This document shows, piece by piece, positions 17,752 to 26,132 of a stretch of DNA of 64,000 nt. The stretch is from Frankia sp. RB7. GTDB lineage: Bacteria; Pseudomonadota; Alphaproteobacteria; Rhizobiales; Xanthobacteraceae. Within the stretch, counting starts at the first letter, position 1. Every line of letters begins with the position of its first letter. The notes under the pieces were generated by a model, which did not search any database, was not told the origin of the DNA, and worked only from the letters and a program-made list of their open reading frames with translations. A program made the position numbers and the translations under genes. The stretch is from NCBI GenBank assembly GCA_030403585.1, contig JAUEPE010000010.1:1-64000 (forward strand), in the 5' to 3' direction.

Positions 17752-19137
17752 GTGAAATCCAAGGTTATTGGCGCAGTATCATTGGCGGTCGCTGCGGCCG
17801 GGCTGTTTGCAGCCGCTGCACCCGCATTTGCACAGCAAAAGACGATTACGGTCTGGTGGGGCAAGGGCTTCTACCGCTCCGAAGACGACGCGCTGCTCGA
17901 CACGATCAAGAAGTTTGAAGCCAAGACCGGCATCAAGGTCGAATTGTCGCAGTACGCGATCCAGGACATGATTCCGAAAACGGTTGCCGCACTCGACGCG
18001 GGCACCGTGCCCGATGTCGCCTATTCCGATTCCTATGATGTGCAGGCGCAGGGCAAGTGGGCCTATGAGGGCAAGCTTGAGGACCTGACCGACGTCATGG
18101 AGCCGATCAAGGGCCGGTTCGTGCAGAACACGCTGGACGCCTCGATCCTCTACAACGACGTCACCAAGAAGAAGGCCTATTACGGCTTCCCGCTGAAGCA
18201 ACAGAGCATGCACGTCCAGATCTGGAACGACATGCTGGAGAAGGCTGGCTTCAAGCAGAGCGACATCCCAACCGACTGGGCCGGCTACTGGACGTTCTGG
18301 TGCGACAAGGTACAGCCGGGGATCCGCAAAGCCACCGGCCAGCGCATTTATGCTGTCGGACAGCCGATGGGCGTGGAATCCACCGACGCCTTCCAGTCTT
18401 TCTACACCTTCATGGACGCCTACCACGTCAAGCTCGTCGACGACGACGGCAAGCTGCTGGTCGATGATCCGAAGGTGCGCGACGGCCTCATCCACGCGCT
18501 CAAGGATTACACCGACACCTACATCAAGGGCTGCACCCCGCCGTCCTCGACGACATGGAAGGATCCGGACAACAACGTCGCCTTCCACAACAAGACGATC
18601 GTGATGACCCACAATTTCACGATCTCCATCGCGGCGAAGTGGTACGAGGACTCGCAGAATCAGGCGCTCACGCCTGAGCAGCGCGAAGCCGGCAAAAAGG
18701 CCTATGAGCAGGACATCATCACGGCGTCCTTCCCGAAGGCACCGGACGGTTCGACCATCCGCTACCGCTCCGACGTCAAGACCGGGCTGATCTTCACCGC
18801 GGCCAAGAACAAGGCCGAGGCCAAGCAGTTCATCAGCTTCCTGCTCCAGGAAGAGAACATCCGCCCCTATATCGAAGGCGCGCTCGGCCGCTGGTTCCCG
18901 GTGACCAAGGAAAGCCAGGCGAGCCCGTTCTGGCAGGCCGACAAGCACCGTAAGGCGGTCTACGCCCAGTTCACCGGCGGCACCGCGCCGTTCGACTTCA
19001 CCAAGAACTGGAAGTTCACGATCCTCAACAACGAGAACGTCTGGGCCAAGGCGATGAACCGGGTCGTCAGCGAGAAGGTCCCGGTCGACAAGGCCGTCGA
19101 CGAATTGATCGTCCGCATCAAGCAGGTCGCGGGCTAA
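17752..19137 (+). CDS. Sugar ABC transporter substrate-binding protein (family 1)
   Basis: This 461-residue periplasmic protein has a signal peptide cleaved near AFA-QQ and an N-lobe opening KTITVWWGKGFYRSEDD. It resembles CUT1-type sugar-binding proteins in length and motifs (DAGTVPDVAYSDSYD; FSRK-free hinge with FHNKTIVMTHNFTIS). The start is GTG 17752, preceded by GAGGGAGA. A TTG at 17737 is less likely. It is followed by a hairpin and two permease genes. The sugar cannot be told from sequence. Confidence 0.88.
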   Translation: MKSKVIGAVSLAVAAAGLFAAAAPAFAQQKTITVWWGKGFYRSEDDALLDTIKKFEAKTGIKVELSQYAIQDMIPKTVAALDAGTVPDVAYSDSYDVQAQGKWAYEGKLEDLTDVMEPIKGRFVQNTLDASILYNDVTKKKAYYGFPLKQQSMHVQIWNDMLEKAGFKQSDIPTDWAGYWTFWCDKVQPGIRKATGQRIYAVGQPMGVESTDAFQSFYTFMDAYHVKLVDDDGKLLVDDPKVRDGLIHALKDYTDTYIKGCTPPSSTTWKDPDNNVAFHNKTIVMTHNFTISIAAKWYEDSQNQALTPEQREAGKKAYEQDIITASFPKAPDGSTIRYRSDVKTGLIFTAAKNKAEAKQFISFLLQEENIRPYIEGALGRWFPVTKESQASPFWQADKHRKAVYAQFTGGTAPFDFTKNWKFTILNNENVWAKAMNRVVSEKVPVDKAVDELIVRIKQVAG

Positions 19138-19148
19138 ATTCCATCCCT

Positions 19149-19175
19149 CCTCTCCCCGCTTTTTGCGGGGAGAGG
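19149..19175. repeat. REP-like hairpin between binding-protein and permease genes
   Basis: The arms CCTCTCCCCGC (19149-19159) and GCGGGGAGAGG (19165-19175) form a perfect 11-bp stem with a five-T loop. They are identical to the arms at 1313-1339. It sits within the sugar ABC operon, where such hairpins often stabilise upstream mRNA or reduce expression of the permease genes relative to the binding protein. Confidence 0.75.
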
Positions 19176-19234
19176 CGAAAAGCCAACACCGGCCGCCTTG
19201 TGCGGCCGGAAGTCCCTTCAAAGAGTCCGAACGA

Positions 19235-20107
19235 ATGGCGATCACGCTCTCTGATGATCATGCGATCCCCTCCCCGCCCTTGGCGCCGCGGCTGACCACG
19301 GCGCAGGTCTGGGGCATCGTGCTGATCGCGCCCTATCTCCTCGTCTTCCTCGCCTTCGTGGTCTATCCCGTCTGCTACGGGCTGTGGCTGGCACGCGCTC
19401 CGTCGAACTATGTCGCGCTCTACAACGACCCGATCTTCGCGCGCGCCGCGGTCAACACGCTGATCTTTCTCGTCATCGGCATCAACATCAAGATGCTGAT
19501 CGCGCTGTTCCTGTCCGGCTTCTTCGCGCAGCAGCGGACCTGGATCAGATGGCTCTCGGTGATCTTCATCCTGCCCTGGGCGGTGCCGTCGATCCCGACC
19601 ATCCTGTCGGTGCGCTTCATGCTCAATCCCGAATGGGGCATGGTCAATCACCTCATCTTCAACTTGACCGGCGACGACGGCCCGAACTGGCTCAATGACC
19701 CGACGGTCGCGCTGACCATGGCGATCGGCGTGCACATCTGGAAATCGTTGCCGTTCTGGACGCTGATCCTGATGACCGGCCGGCTCGCGATCGCGCAAGA
19801 CCTGTTCGAGGCTGCCGAGGTCGACGGCGCGAGCTGGTGGCAGAAATTCCGCTACATCACCTGGCCGTCACTGCAGACGCTCTACATCACCTGCTCGCTG
19901 CTCTCGATGATCTGGACGCTCGGGGACTTCAACAGCGTCTATCTGCTCACCGGCGGCGGTCCGGCCGACCTCACGCACGTGCTGTCGACCCTCGGCATCC
20001 GCTATCTCCGGCTCGACCAGCTCTCGCTTGCGATGGCCTCGATCGTCTGCGCGATACCGTTCGTCCTCCCGCTGATGTACTTCATGATGAAACGGCTGTC
20101 GCGATGA
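19235..20107 (+). CDS. Sugar ABC transporter permease (MalF/UgpA type)
   Basis: This is a 290-residue inner-membrane permease with six predicted membrane segments. It carries the EAA loop EAAEVDGASWWQKFRYITWP near residue 190, which contacts the ATPase. ATG 19235 is chosen because the frame upstream to 19163 lies over the intergenic hairpin side. Its stop overlaps the start of the second permease (ATGA). It is part of the CUT1-like system with the preceding binding protein. Confidence 0.9.
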   Translation: MAITLSDDHAIPSPPLAPRLTTAQVWGIVLIAPYLLVFLAFVVYPVCYGLWLARAPSNYVALYNDPIFARAAVNTLIFLVIGINIKMLIALFLSGFFAQQRTWIRWLSVIFILPWAVPSIPTILSVRFMLNPEWGMVNHLIFNLTGDDGPNWLNDPTVALTMAIGVHIWKSLPFWTLILMTGRLAIAQDLFEAAEVDGASWWQKFRYITWPSLQTLYITCSLLSMIWTLGDFNSVYLLTGGGPADLTHVLSTLGIRYLRLDQLSLAMASIVCAIPFVLPLMYFMMKRLSR

Positions 20108-20955
20108 AGATCCCTACCTTACGCGAAGTCGCGACCGAAACGCGGCTGCTCCTCATCGGCATTCCCGTCTTCCTGTGGACGATGATACCGATCTACCACA
20201 TGTTCCTGTTCGCGATCTCGCCGAAGGAGGACGCGTTCTCGGGCAAGCTGTGGCCGGATCATCCGACGCTGCACAATTTCGAGATCGTGTTCAAGCAGCA
20301 GCATTACTTCCTGCGCGACTTCTACGTACAGTTCTGGAATTCGCTGGTGATCGCGGCGGCCGTCGGCGTGTTGACATTGTTCATCGCGACCGCGGCGGCG
20401 TTCTCGATCTCGCGGCTGCGGGTGCCGGGCGGGCGCATCGTGATGAATCTCGCCCTGTTCACATATTTCATCCCGGCGGCGTTCCTCGCCGTGCCGATGT
20501 ACCGGACTATGGGCAATTACGGCCTGCTCAACAATCATTGGGCGCTGATCCTGGCGATGGTGACGATCGCCAGCCCCTACGCGATCTGGGTACTGAAGCA
20601 GGCCTCCGACAAGCTGCCGGTCGAGCTGGATGAAGCCGCGGTGATGGACGGCGCCACCACGCTGCAGATATTCCGACTGGTCTATCTGCCGCTGATGATG
20701 CCCTCGCTGGTCGCGATCGGCACCTACGCGGTGCTGCTCGCCTGGAACGAATATCTGTACGCGTTCCTGCTGCTCTCCAACGACCGCGAGATCACGCTTC
20801 CCGTCGCACTCGGCAACTTTCTCGCCGCCGACGACTCGCCGTGGGAGCTGTTGATGACCACCGGCTTCATCTACGCGCTGCCGCCGGCCGCGATCTACTA
20901 CGCCTTCCGCCGCTACATGGTGGGCGGGCTGACGGCGGGGGCGGTGAAGTCCTGA
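20104..20955 (+). CDS. Sugar ABC transporter permease (MalG/UgpE type)
   Basis: This second permease has 283 residues, six membrane segments and the EAA loop DEAAVMDGATTLQIFRLVYL near residue 175. The start overlaps the previous stop. No ATP-binding gene follows. The next gene is an unrelated membrane protein, so the importer must share an MsmK/UgpC-type ATPase encoded elsewhere. Confidence 0.92.
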   Translation: MKIPTLREVATETRLLLIGIPVFLWTMIPIYHMFLFAISPKEDAFSGKLWPDHPTLHNFEIVFKQQHYFLRDFYVQFWNSLVIAAAVGVLTLFIATAAAFSISRLRVPGGRIVMNLALFTYFIPAAFLAVPMYRTMGNYGLLNNHWALILAMVTIASPYAIWVLKQASDKLPVELDEAAVMDGATTLQIFRLVYLPLMMPSLVAIGTYAVLLAWNEYLYAFLLLSNDREITLPVALGNFLAADDSPWELLMTTGFIYALPPAAIYYAFRRYMVGGLTAGAVKS

Positions 20956-21005
20956 CGCACCAGGACTGACCGGAGCGTAGCAAGCACAGCGTTCGGGCAG
21001 GCTAG

Positions 21006-21019
21006 CTGACAATTGTCAG
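21006..21019. promoter_or_regulatory. Perfect 14-bp palindrome, candidate operator
   Basis: CTGACAATTGTCAG is a perfect palindrome located 50 bp before the start of the membrane-protein gene at 21069 and just after the sugar permease. Its position fits an operator for the downstream gene. No T-rich tail follows, which argues against a terminator. Confidence 0.5.
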
Positions 21020-21068
21020 TTGTCCGCGCATGCTCTAACCTGCGGTCCGCAACGCCAGCGGGCTCCCC

Positions 21069-22061
21069 ATGCGCAGCAACGACGCACTCCATCTCGGCCT
21101 GATGCTGCTGGCGCTCGTCGCGGCCTATCTGGTTCCGTTCGAGCTGCTGCTGCTGGCCTATGTCGTGCTCGGCCCGGCACATTATTTCACCGAAATCTCG
21201 TGGCTGCATGATCGCAGCTACTATCTGCCTCACCGCGGAATCGCGGCCGCGCTCGCGATCGTCGCCGTGGTCGCAGCGCTGATCGACAACGCCTCCTGGT
21301 TCGGTTTCGCGATGTGGGGTGCGCTGATCGTCTGCGCCATGCTGGCGGCGACCAGCTCTGCTATCGAAAGCATGCTGCTGTTCATGGTGGCGATCGCCTT
21401 GTCCGCGATCATGTATTCGAGCGGATCATCGCTCGCCGTCGTCGGCATACTGATCCCGACCCTGATCCACGTCTCGCTGTTCACGCTGATCTTCATGGTG
21501 CTCGGCGCTTACCGGTCCGGCAGCCGGGTTCAGGCCGCACTCGTGGTCATCTACCTGCTCGCGATCGCAACGATCCTGCTGCTACCGCCGACGGCCGAAA
21601 TCCGCATCGCAAGCTTCGCCCGCGTCGGGCAGGACTACTTTGGCAATGTCGGCCCGGCGCTGGGCCGGCTGTTCGGCATCCCCGGTCTCGTGCTCGATAC
21701 CAGGCTGACGAGCCTGCTCGCCTTCGTCTACACCTATCACTACCTCAACTGGTTCATCAAAGCCGACGTGATCCGTTGGGCGGAGGTGCCGAAGGCGCGG
21801 CTCGCAACGATGATCGCCGCCAGCGCCGCCTCCACCGCGCTGTACTTCTACGACTACGCGTTCGGCTTCACCTTCCTGCTGGCGCTGAGCCTGATCCACA
21901 TTCTGCTCGAGTTTCCACTCAATGGCCTGGCGCTGCGGCAGCTTGGGGCCGCCGTTCAGGGCGCAGTGCGCGCGCGATACGCCGGACCCGTCGCGGCGCC
22001 TGCGACGAGAGCACGATCGGCAGGGACTAAGGCCTCGAAACGCGCAACCCGACCGCGCTGA
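21069..22061 (+). CDS. Unknown polytopic membrane protein with four intramembrane histidines
   Basis: I do not recognise this 330-residue protein with confidence. It has about nine hydrophobic segments. Histidines lie inside or at the edge of membrane segments: H38 (GPAHYFTE), H134 (LIPTLIHVSL), H224 (YTYHYLNWF) and H277 (LIHILLEFPLN), with acidic residues E42 and E281 close to two of them. Such a pattern suggests a membrane-embedded metal site. The spread of single histidines recalls Brp/Blh carotenoid dioxygenases, but the exact motifs of that family are not present. The C-terminal ~40 residues are basic and Ala-rich. It is preceded by a palindrome and stands as a single gene. Confidence 0.75.
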   Translation: MRSNDALHLGLMLLALVAAYLVPFELLLLAYVVLGPAHYFTEISWLHDRSYYLPHRGIAAALAIVAVVAALIDNASWFGFAMWGALIVCAMLAATSSAIESMLLFMVAIALSAIMYSSGSSLAVVGILIPTLIHVSLFTLIFMVLGAYRSGSRVQAALVVIYLLAIATILLLPPTAEIRIASFARVGQDYFGNVGPALGRLFGIPGLVLDTRLTSLLAFVYTYHYLNWFIKADVIRWAEVPKARLATMIAASAASTALYFYDYAFGFTFLLALSLIHILLEFPLNGLALRQLGAAVQGAVRARYAGPVAAPATRARSAGTKASKRATRPR

Positions 22062-22559
22062 TTATCCCTCCGCGCTCTTGCGCCGATACGCGAGCAGCAG
22101 TGCGATCGTCGAGCCGATGAAGTAACCGGCGGTGGCGCCGGAGATGGCACGTCCGGCGATGATCGCCAGCGCGCGGTCGCTGACATCGATCGCCGAGATC
22201 ACCCCGACCGCATATTGCGCCGAGAATACGATGAGGTTGCGGATCAGGGCAGACGCGCTGCCCGGACGAATAATCATTCCGCTGGTGTGATCGACCTCGA
22301 ATGGACGCGGCGTCAGCACGCCAAGCGGCAACAGCACCAGCGCCGCCGCGATCCAGGCGACCAGCAGCCACGCATCATTCTGATGCCCGAATCCGATCCG
22401 CGAGATTCCCCAGACGATGAAGACGACCGGCACGATCAGCGCACGCCAGATCGGAACCGTGCGCGGCTGCATCGCCTTGATGCCCTGCCAGACCAGATAG
22501 GCGAGCAGGATCAAGACCCAGGGCGGCGTATGGATCAGGATCTGATAGACGAACATCAT
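22062..22559 (-). CDS. Small integral membrane protein, DUF6622-like
   Basis: This 165-residue protein has five or six hydrophobic segments and opens MMFVYQILIHTPPWVLILLAYLVWQG. The start is ATG 22559, with GGAGG five bases upstream. The frame extends to 22622 without a ribosome site. It resembles the DUF6622 proteins often found as lone membrane genes in rhizobia. No function is known. It follows potI by 13 bp on the same strand, so it may be read through from the pot operon. Confidence 0.75.
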   Translation of the reverse strand: MMFVYQILIHTPPWVLILLAYLVWQGIKAMQPRTVPIWRALIVPVVFIVWGISRIGFGHQNDAWLLVAWIAAALVLLPLGVLTPRPFEVDHTSGMIIRPGSASALIRNLIVFSAQYAVGVISAIDVSDRALAIIAGRAISGATAGYFIGSTIALLLAYRRKSAEG

Positions 22560-22572
22560 AACGACCTCCGGA

Positions 22573-23385
22573 TCACAGCGGCGCCGCACTCTCGCCCTGC
22601 GAGCTGGACAGCTTTGAGGCAAGAGAGGCGATGACGATGACGATCGCGATCAGGGCGATCACCAGCGTACAGATCGCATTGATCTCGGGCTTCACGCCCA
22701 GCCGCACCTCGGAATAGATTCGGATCGGCAGCGTCGCCGAGCCGGGCCCCGTGGTGAAGCTCGCAATCACGAGGTCGTCGAGCGAGAGCGTAAAGGCGAG
22801 CATCCATCCTGCGACGATCGCGGGCGCGATCAGCGGCAGCGTCACCGACAGGAAAGCGCGGACGGGGGCGCAGCCGAGGTCCATCGCCGCCTCCTCCAGC
22901 GAGCGGTCGAGCGAGCCGAGGCGCGACTGCACGACGACGGCGACGAAGCACATCGTCAGCGTGGTGTGGGCGATCGTCACCGTCCAGAAGCCGCGCTCGG
23001 CGTTCAGCGCGACGAACAGCAGCAGCAGCGACAATCCCGTGATCACCTCCGGCATCACCAGCGGCGCATAGAGCATCCCGGAGAACAGCGTACGGCCGCG
23101 AAAGCGCTCGCCGCGCGACAGCGCTACAGCAGCCAGCGTACCGATCAGCGTGGCGATGGTCGCAGATGCAACCGCGACCCGCAGGCTCATCCAGGATGCC
23201 TCGATCATCGCCCGGTCGCCGAAGAACTCGTAATACCAGCGCAGCGACCAGCCGCCCCACACCGTCACCAGCCGCGAGGCGTTGAAGGAATAGATCACGA
23301 GAATGAGGATCGGCAGGTAGAGAAAGGCGAGTCCGACCGCGAGCGAGGCGATGTTGAAGCGGGACAGGCGAGAGACTTTGCGCAT
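22573..23385 (-). CDS. potI: Polyamine-type ABC transporter permease (PotC/PotI)
   Basis: This permease has 270 residues and six membrane segments, with the EAA loop EEAAMDLGCAPVRAFLSVTLP and the typical ending of PotC/PotI. The ATG at 23385 is one base past the potH stop. A longer frame to 23529 is only open overlap with potH. It imports polyamine-like substrates together with PotG and PotH. Confidence 0.9.
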   Translation of the reverse strand: MRKVSRLSRFNIASLAVGLAFLYLPILILVIYSFNASRLVTVWGGWSLRWYYEFFGDRAMIEASWMSLRVAVASATIATLIGTLAAVALSRGERFRGRTLFSGMLYAPLVMPEVITGLSLLLLFVALNAERGFWTVTIAHTTLTMCFVAVVVQSRLGSLDRSLEEAAMDLGCAPVRAFLSVTLPLIAPAIVAGWMLAFTLSLDDLVIASFTTGPGSATLPIRIYSEVRLGVKPEINAICTLVIALIAIVIVIASLASKLSSSQGESAAPL

Positions 23386-23386
23386 C

Positions 23387-24298
23387 TCACCGCTCCTCCA
23401 ACTGCCGCCGCTGCAGCCGCTCATAGAGCAGAAGCGGCAGCAGCAGCACCACGAGCAGTACGATCGCCGCGCTCGAGGCAACCGGCCAATCCTTGTTGGT
23501 GAAGAATTCGAGCCACAGCGTCTGGCCAATCATCAGCGAATTGGAGCCGGCGAGAAGATCCGGAATCACGAACTCGCCGACGATCGGGATGAAGCACAAG
23601 AGCACACCGGCACCAACGCCCGGCAGCGACAACGGGAAGGTGACGAGCCAGAACACCTGCCAGGGCGGCGCGCCGAGATCGCTGGCCGCCTCCTCCAGCG
23701 CTGGCTCCATCTTGGCGAGCGTGGCGTAGAGCGGCAGGATCATGAACGGCAAATAGGAATAGACGATGCCGATATACATCGCGGTGTCGGTGGACAGCCA
23801 CACCACCGGCCGGCTGACCAGATGCAGCGCCAGCAGGACCCGATTGAGCAGGCCGTCGTGCTGGAGGATGTTGATCCAGGCATAGATGCGGATCAGGAAC
23901 GAGGTCCAGAACGGCACGATCACCAGCACCATCGCCACCGCCTGCCAGCGCTTCGGCAGCCGCGCCATGCCATAGGCGATGGGATAGCCGATCAGCAGCA
24001 GCAACGCGGTCGCCGTCGCCGCAACGGTAAGGCTGCGCAGATAGGCGAAAACATAAAGGTCGTCGGAGGCGATCAGCCTGAAATTGTCGATTCCCAGCGC
24101 GGCAAAGGCCGCCCGGATCGCCGTCCACCCGGCGGTCAGGTCGAACACCGGCTCGTAAGGCGGCTGCGCGATTGCCGTCTGCGACAGGCTGATCTTCAGC
24201 ACGAAGCCGAACGGCACCAGGAAGAACAGCACCATCCAGACATAGGGCGCGATCGCGGCAAAGCGCGCCGGTCGCGCGAAGATCCGGCGCACACTCAT
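23387..24298 (-). CDS. potH: Polyamine-type ABC transporter permease (PotB/PotH)
   Basis: This 303-residue permease has the N-terminal membrane anchor PYVWMVLFFLVPFGFVLKIS and the EAA loop EEAASDLGAPPWQVFWLVTFP. Its start overlaps the potG stop by 4 bp. PotH/PotI heterodimers form the channel. Substrate identity (putrescine, spermidine or other) is not determined by these subunits. Confidence 0.9.
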   Translation of the reverse strand: MSVRRIFARPARFAAIAPYVWMVLFFLVPFGFVLKISLSQTAIAQPPYEPVFDLTAGWTAIRAAFAALGIDNFRLIASDDLYVFAYLRSLTVAATATALLLLIGYPIAYGMARLPKRWQAVAMVLVIVPFWTSFLIRIYAWINILQHDGLLNRVLLALHLVSRPVVWLSTDTAMYIGIVYSYLPFMILPLYATLAKMEPALEEAASDLGAPPWQVFWLVTFPLSLPGVGAGVLLCFIPIVGEFVIPDLLAGSNSLMIGQTLWLEFFTNKDWPVASSAAIVLLVVLLLPLLLYERLQRRQLEER

Positions 24299-25467
24299 GA
24301 CGGCAGCACCACGCAGTCATCAGGCGAGAACCAGGCGACAATTTGCTGGTTCAGGCTATAGGCATCGACATCGAGGCGCGCGCTGTTGGCGACGGACGCC
24401 TGCACCATGCCGCCGGTATCGAGCTTCACCTTGTAGGTGGTGGTGCCGCCGAGATAGCAGATGTCGGCGATCACGCCGTCCAGCCGGTTGATCGCGGTTT
24501 CATGACCGGCCTCGCTCACGGGACCACGACGCGACAGCTTGACCTTCTCGGGGCGGATCGCGACCGAAAACCTGCTCTCGCCGACGGGCTGGCGCGGCTC
24601 GGCCACCACCAGCTTGCCCGCATCGCGCGTGCCAACGACCAGGCGATGACCGTCGCGCAGCTTGGACTCGGCGTCGAACAGATTGATGTCGCCGACGAAC
24701 TCCGCGATCCAGCGCGAGCGCGGCGCCTCGTAGAGCTCGCGGGGGCCGGCGACCTGGGCGAGCTTGCCGGCGTTCATGACGCCGATTCTATCGGCCATCG
24801 TCATCGCCTCTTCCTGGTCGTGGGTGACGATAATGAAAGTCATGCCGAGCCGGCGCTGCAGCTGCATCAGCTCGCCTTGCGTGCTTTCGCGCAATTTCTT
24901 GTCGAGGGCCGCGAGCGGCTCGTCGAGCAGCAACAATTGCGGCCGGCGCGCCAGCGCGCGGGCCAACGCGACACGTTGGCGCTGGCCGCCGGAGAGCTGA
25001 TCGGGCTTGCGCTTCTCCAGCCCGTCCAGCTTGACCAGCGCAACCATCTCCGCGACGCGCGCAGCGATGTCGGCGCGTGCCATGCCGGCGCGCTTGAGGC
25101 CAAAGGCGATGTTGTCGCGCACCGTGAGATGCGGAAACAGCGCGTAGTTCTGGAACATCATGTTGATCGGGCGCTCATGCGGCAGCGCCTGCGCGACATC
25201 CTTGCCGCCGAGCAGGATACGTCCCTCGTCCGGCGCCTCGAACCCCGCGAGCATGCGCAGCAGCGTGGTCTTGCCGCAACCGCTCGGACCCAGCAGTGCA
25301 AAGAACTCGCCGGCCTTGATGTCGAGCGACACGCCATCGACCGCACGGAAAGTCCCGAACGTCTTGGCCACGCCCTCGATCCGCAGCAGCGGCTCGCCCG
25401 CGGCCGGATGCGAATCACCGCCGGCCGCATGGGCCGCGGCGTTCGTTCTGGGTAACTCGTCAGTCAT
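24295..25467 (-). CDS. potG: Polyamine-type ABC transporter ATP-binding protein (PotA/PotG)
   Basis: This 390-residue ATPase has Walker A GPSGCGKTT, signature LSGGQRQR, Walker B LLLLDEPLAALD, and a C-terminal TOBE domain (about 300-380) typical of PotA/PotG. The ATG at 25467 has AGGGA upstream; a TTG at 25485 is rejected. It is the first gene of potG-potH-potI. No periplasmic binding protein (potF) is found beside it, so that partner must be encoded elsewhere. Confidence 0.9.
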   Translation of the reverse strand: MTDELPRTNAAAHAAGGDSHPAAGEPLLRIEGVAKTFGTFRAVDGVSLDIKAGEFFALLGPSGCGKTTLLRMLAGFEAPDEGRILLGGKDVAQALPHERPINMMFQNYALFPHLTVRDNIAFGLKRAGMARADIAARVAEMVALVKLDGLEKRKPDQLSGGQRQRVALARALARRPQLLLLDEPLAALDKKLRESTQGELMQLQRRLGMTFIIVTHDQEEAMTMADRIGVMNAGKLAQVAGPRELYEAPRSRWIAEFVGDINLFDAESKLRDGHRLVVGTRDAGKLVVAEPRQPVGESRFSVAIRPEKVKLSRRGPVSEAGHETAINRLDGVIADICYLGGTTTYKVKLDTGGMVQASVANSARLDVDAYSLNQQIVAWFSPDDCVVLPS

Positions 25468-25554
25468 CGTCCCTGCCAACCCCAATGCCGCCGCACGCTA
25501 GCCGCGGATCGGCCTTTGCTCAACCGGTTCGAGGTGGGTGATCCCAAATGGCCC

Positions 25555-25583
25555 TTCATGCAGGGCACCAAAAGGCGTATAAT
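25555..25583 (+). promoter_or_regulatory. Promoter with consensus -10 close to the antitoxin start
   Basis: TATAAT (25578-25583) is a perfect -10 hexamer. TTCATG (25555-25560), a weak -35, lies 17 bp upstream. The expected transcription start at about 25590 falls on the antitoxin ATG (25591), and no Shine-Dalgarno is present. The mRNA may therefore be leaderless. Confidence 0.5.
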
Positions 25584-25590
25584 CACAGAC

Positions 25591-25821
25591 ATGACAAAGT
25601 TACTGGACCAAGCCCTCGATATCGCGCGCAGCCTGCCGGCAGACGCGCAGGACGACACTGCCCGGATCGTGCTGCAGCTTGCCGGCACGGATGCAGCCTC
25701 TCCCGTCATTCTCTCGGATGATGAGAGATCGGCGATTGCTGCATCCAAAGAGGCAGCGGCGCGAGGGGAATTCGCGACCGAAGCTCAAGTCCGCGCGACT
25801 TGGGCCAAACACGGCCTGTGA
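25591..25821 (+). CDS. Antitoxin of a ParE/RelE-type toxin-antitoxin pair
   Basis: This 76-residue protein (MTKLLDQALDIARSLPADAQ...) resembles short antitoxins that precede RelE/ParE toxins. It has a helical N-terminus and a C-terminal toxin-binding tail (EFATEAQVRATWAKHGL). The frame is open up to 25516, but the consensus -10 at 25578-25583 places the start at 25591. The stop overlaps the toxin's GTG start, a typical coupling. The DNA-binding fold is not obvious. Confidence 0.8.
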   Translation: MTKLLDQALDIARSLPADAQDDTARIVLQLAGTDAASPVILSDDERSAIAASKEAAARGEFATEAQVRATWAKHGL

Positions 25822-26132
25822 ATATCCGTTACACACTTCCGGCGCTCGCCAATGTCGATTCTATCCTGACCTACATTTCGACGACGTCTCCGAAAGGAGC
25901 CGCACGCGTCCAGAAGCGTATCCAGGACGTCATCGGCCTGCTGCTGACCCATCCCGAGATCGGCCTCCGGACCGACGATCCAGATGTCCGGAGGTCGACC
26001 ACAACGCCGTACCCGTTTCTCGTCTTCTACGAGATTGGGAGCCAGGAGATCATTATCCACGCCATCCGCCACGGTGCCCGCGATCCTGGCGGGATGCCCG
26101 GCAAGCATGGTTCTAGTTCACACTCGCCATAA
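25818..26132 (+). CDS. ParE/RelE-family toxin
   Basis: This toxin has 104 residues starting at GTG 25818, which overlaps the antitoxin stop (GTGA). The sequence fits the ParE/RelE superfamily: IRYTLPALANVDSILTYIST, then HPEIGLRTDDPDVRRSTTTP, then a C-terminal FLVFYEIG and IIIHAIRHGARDP. ParE toxins poison gyrase and RelE toxins cut mRNA; which applies is unclear. The last 20 bp overlap the 3' end of the convergent glpD, so the toxin tail (GMPGKHGSSSHSP) may be a later extension. Confidence 0.85.
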   Translation: MNIRYTLPALANVDSILTYISTTSPKGAARVQKRIQDVIGLLLTHPEIGLRTDDPDVRRSTTTPYPFLVFYEIGSQEIIIHAIRHGARDPGGMPGKHGSSSHSP

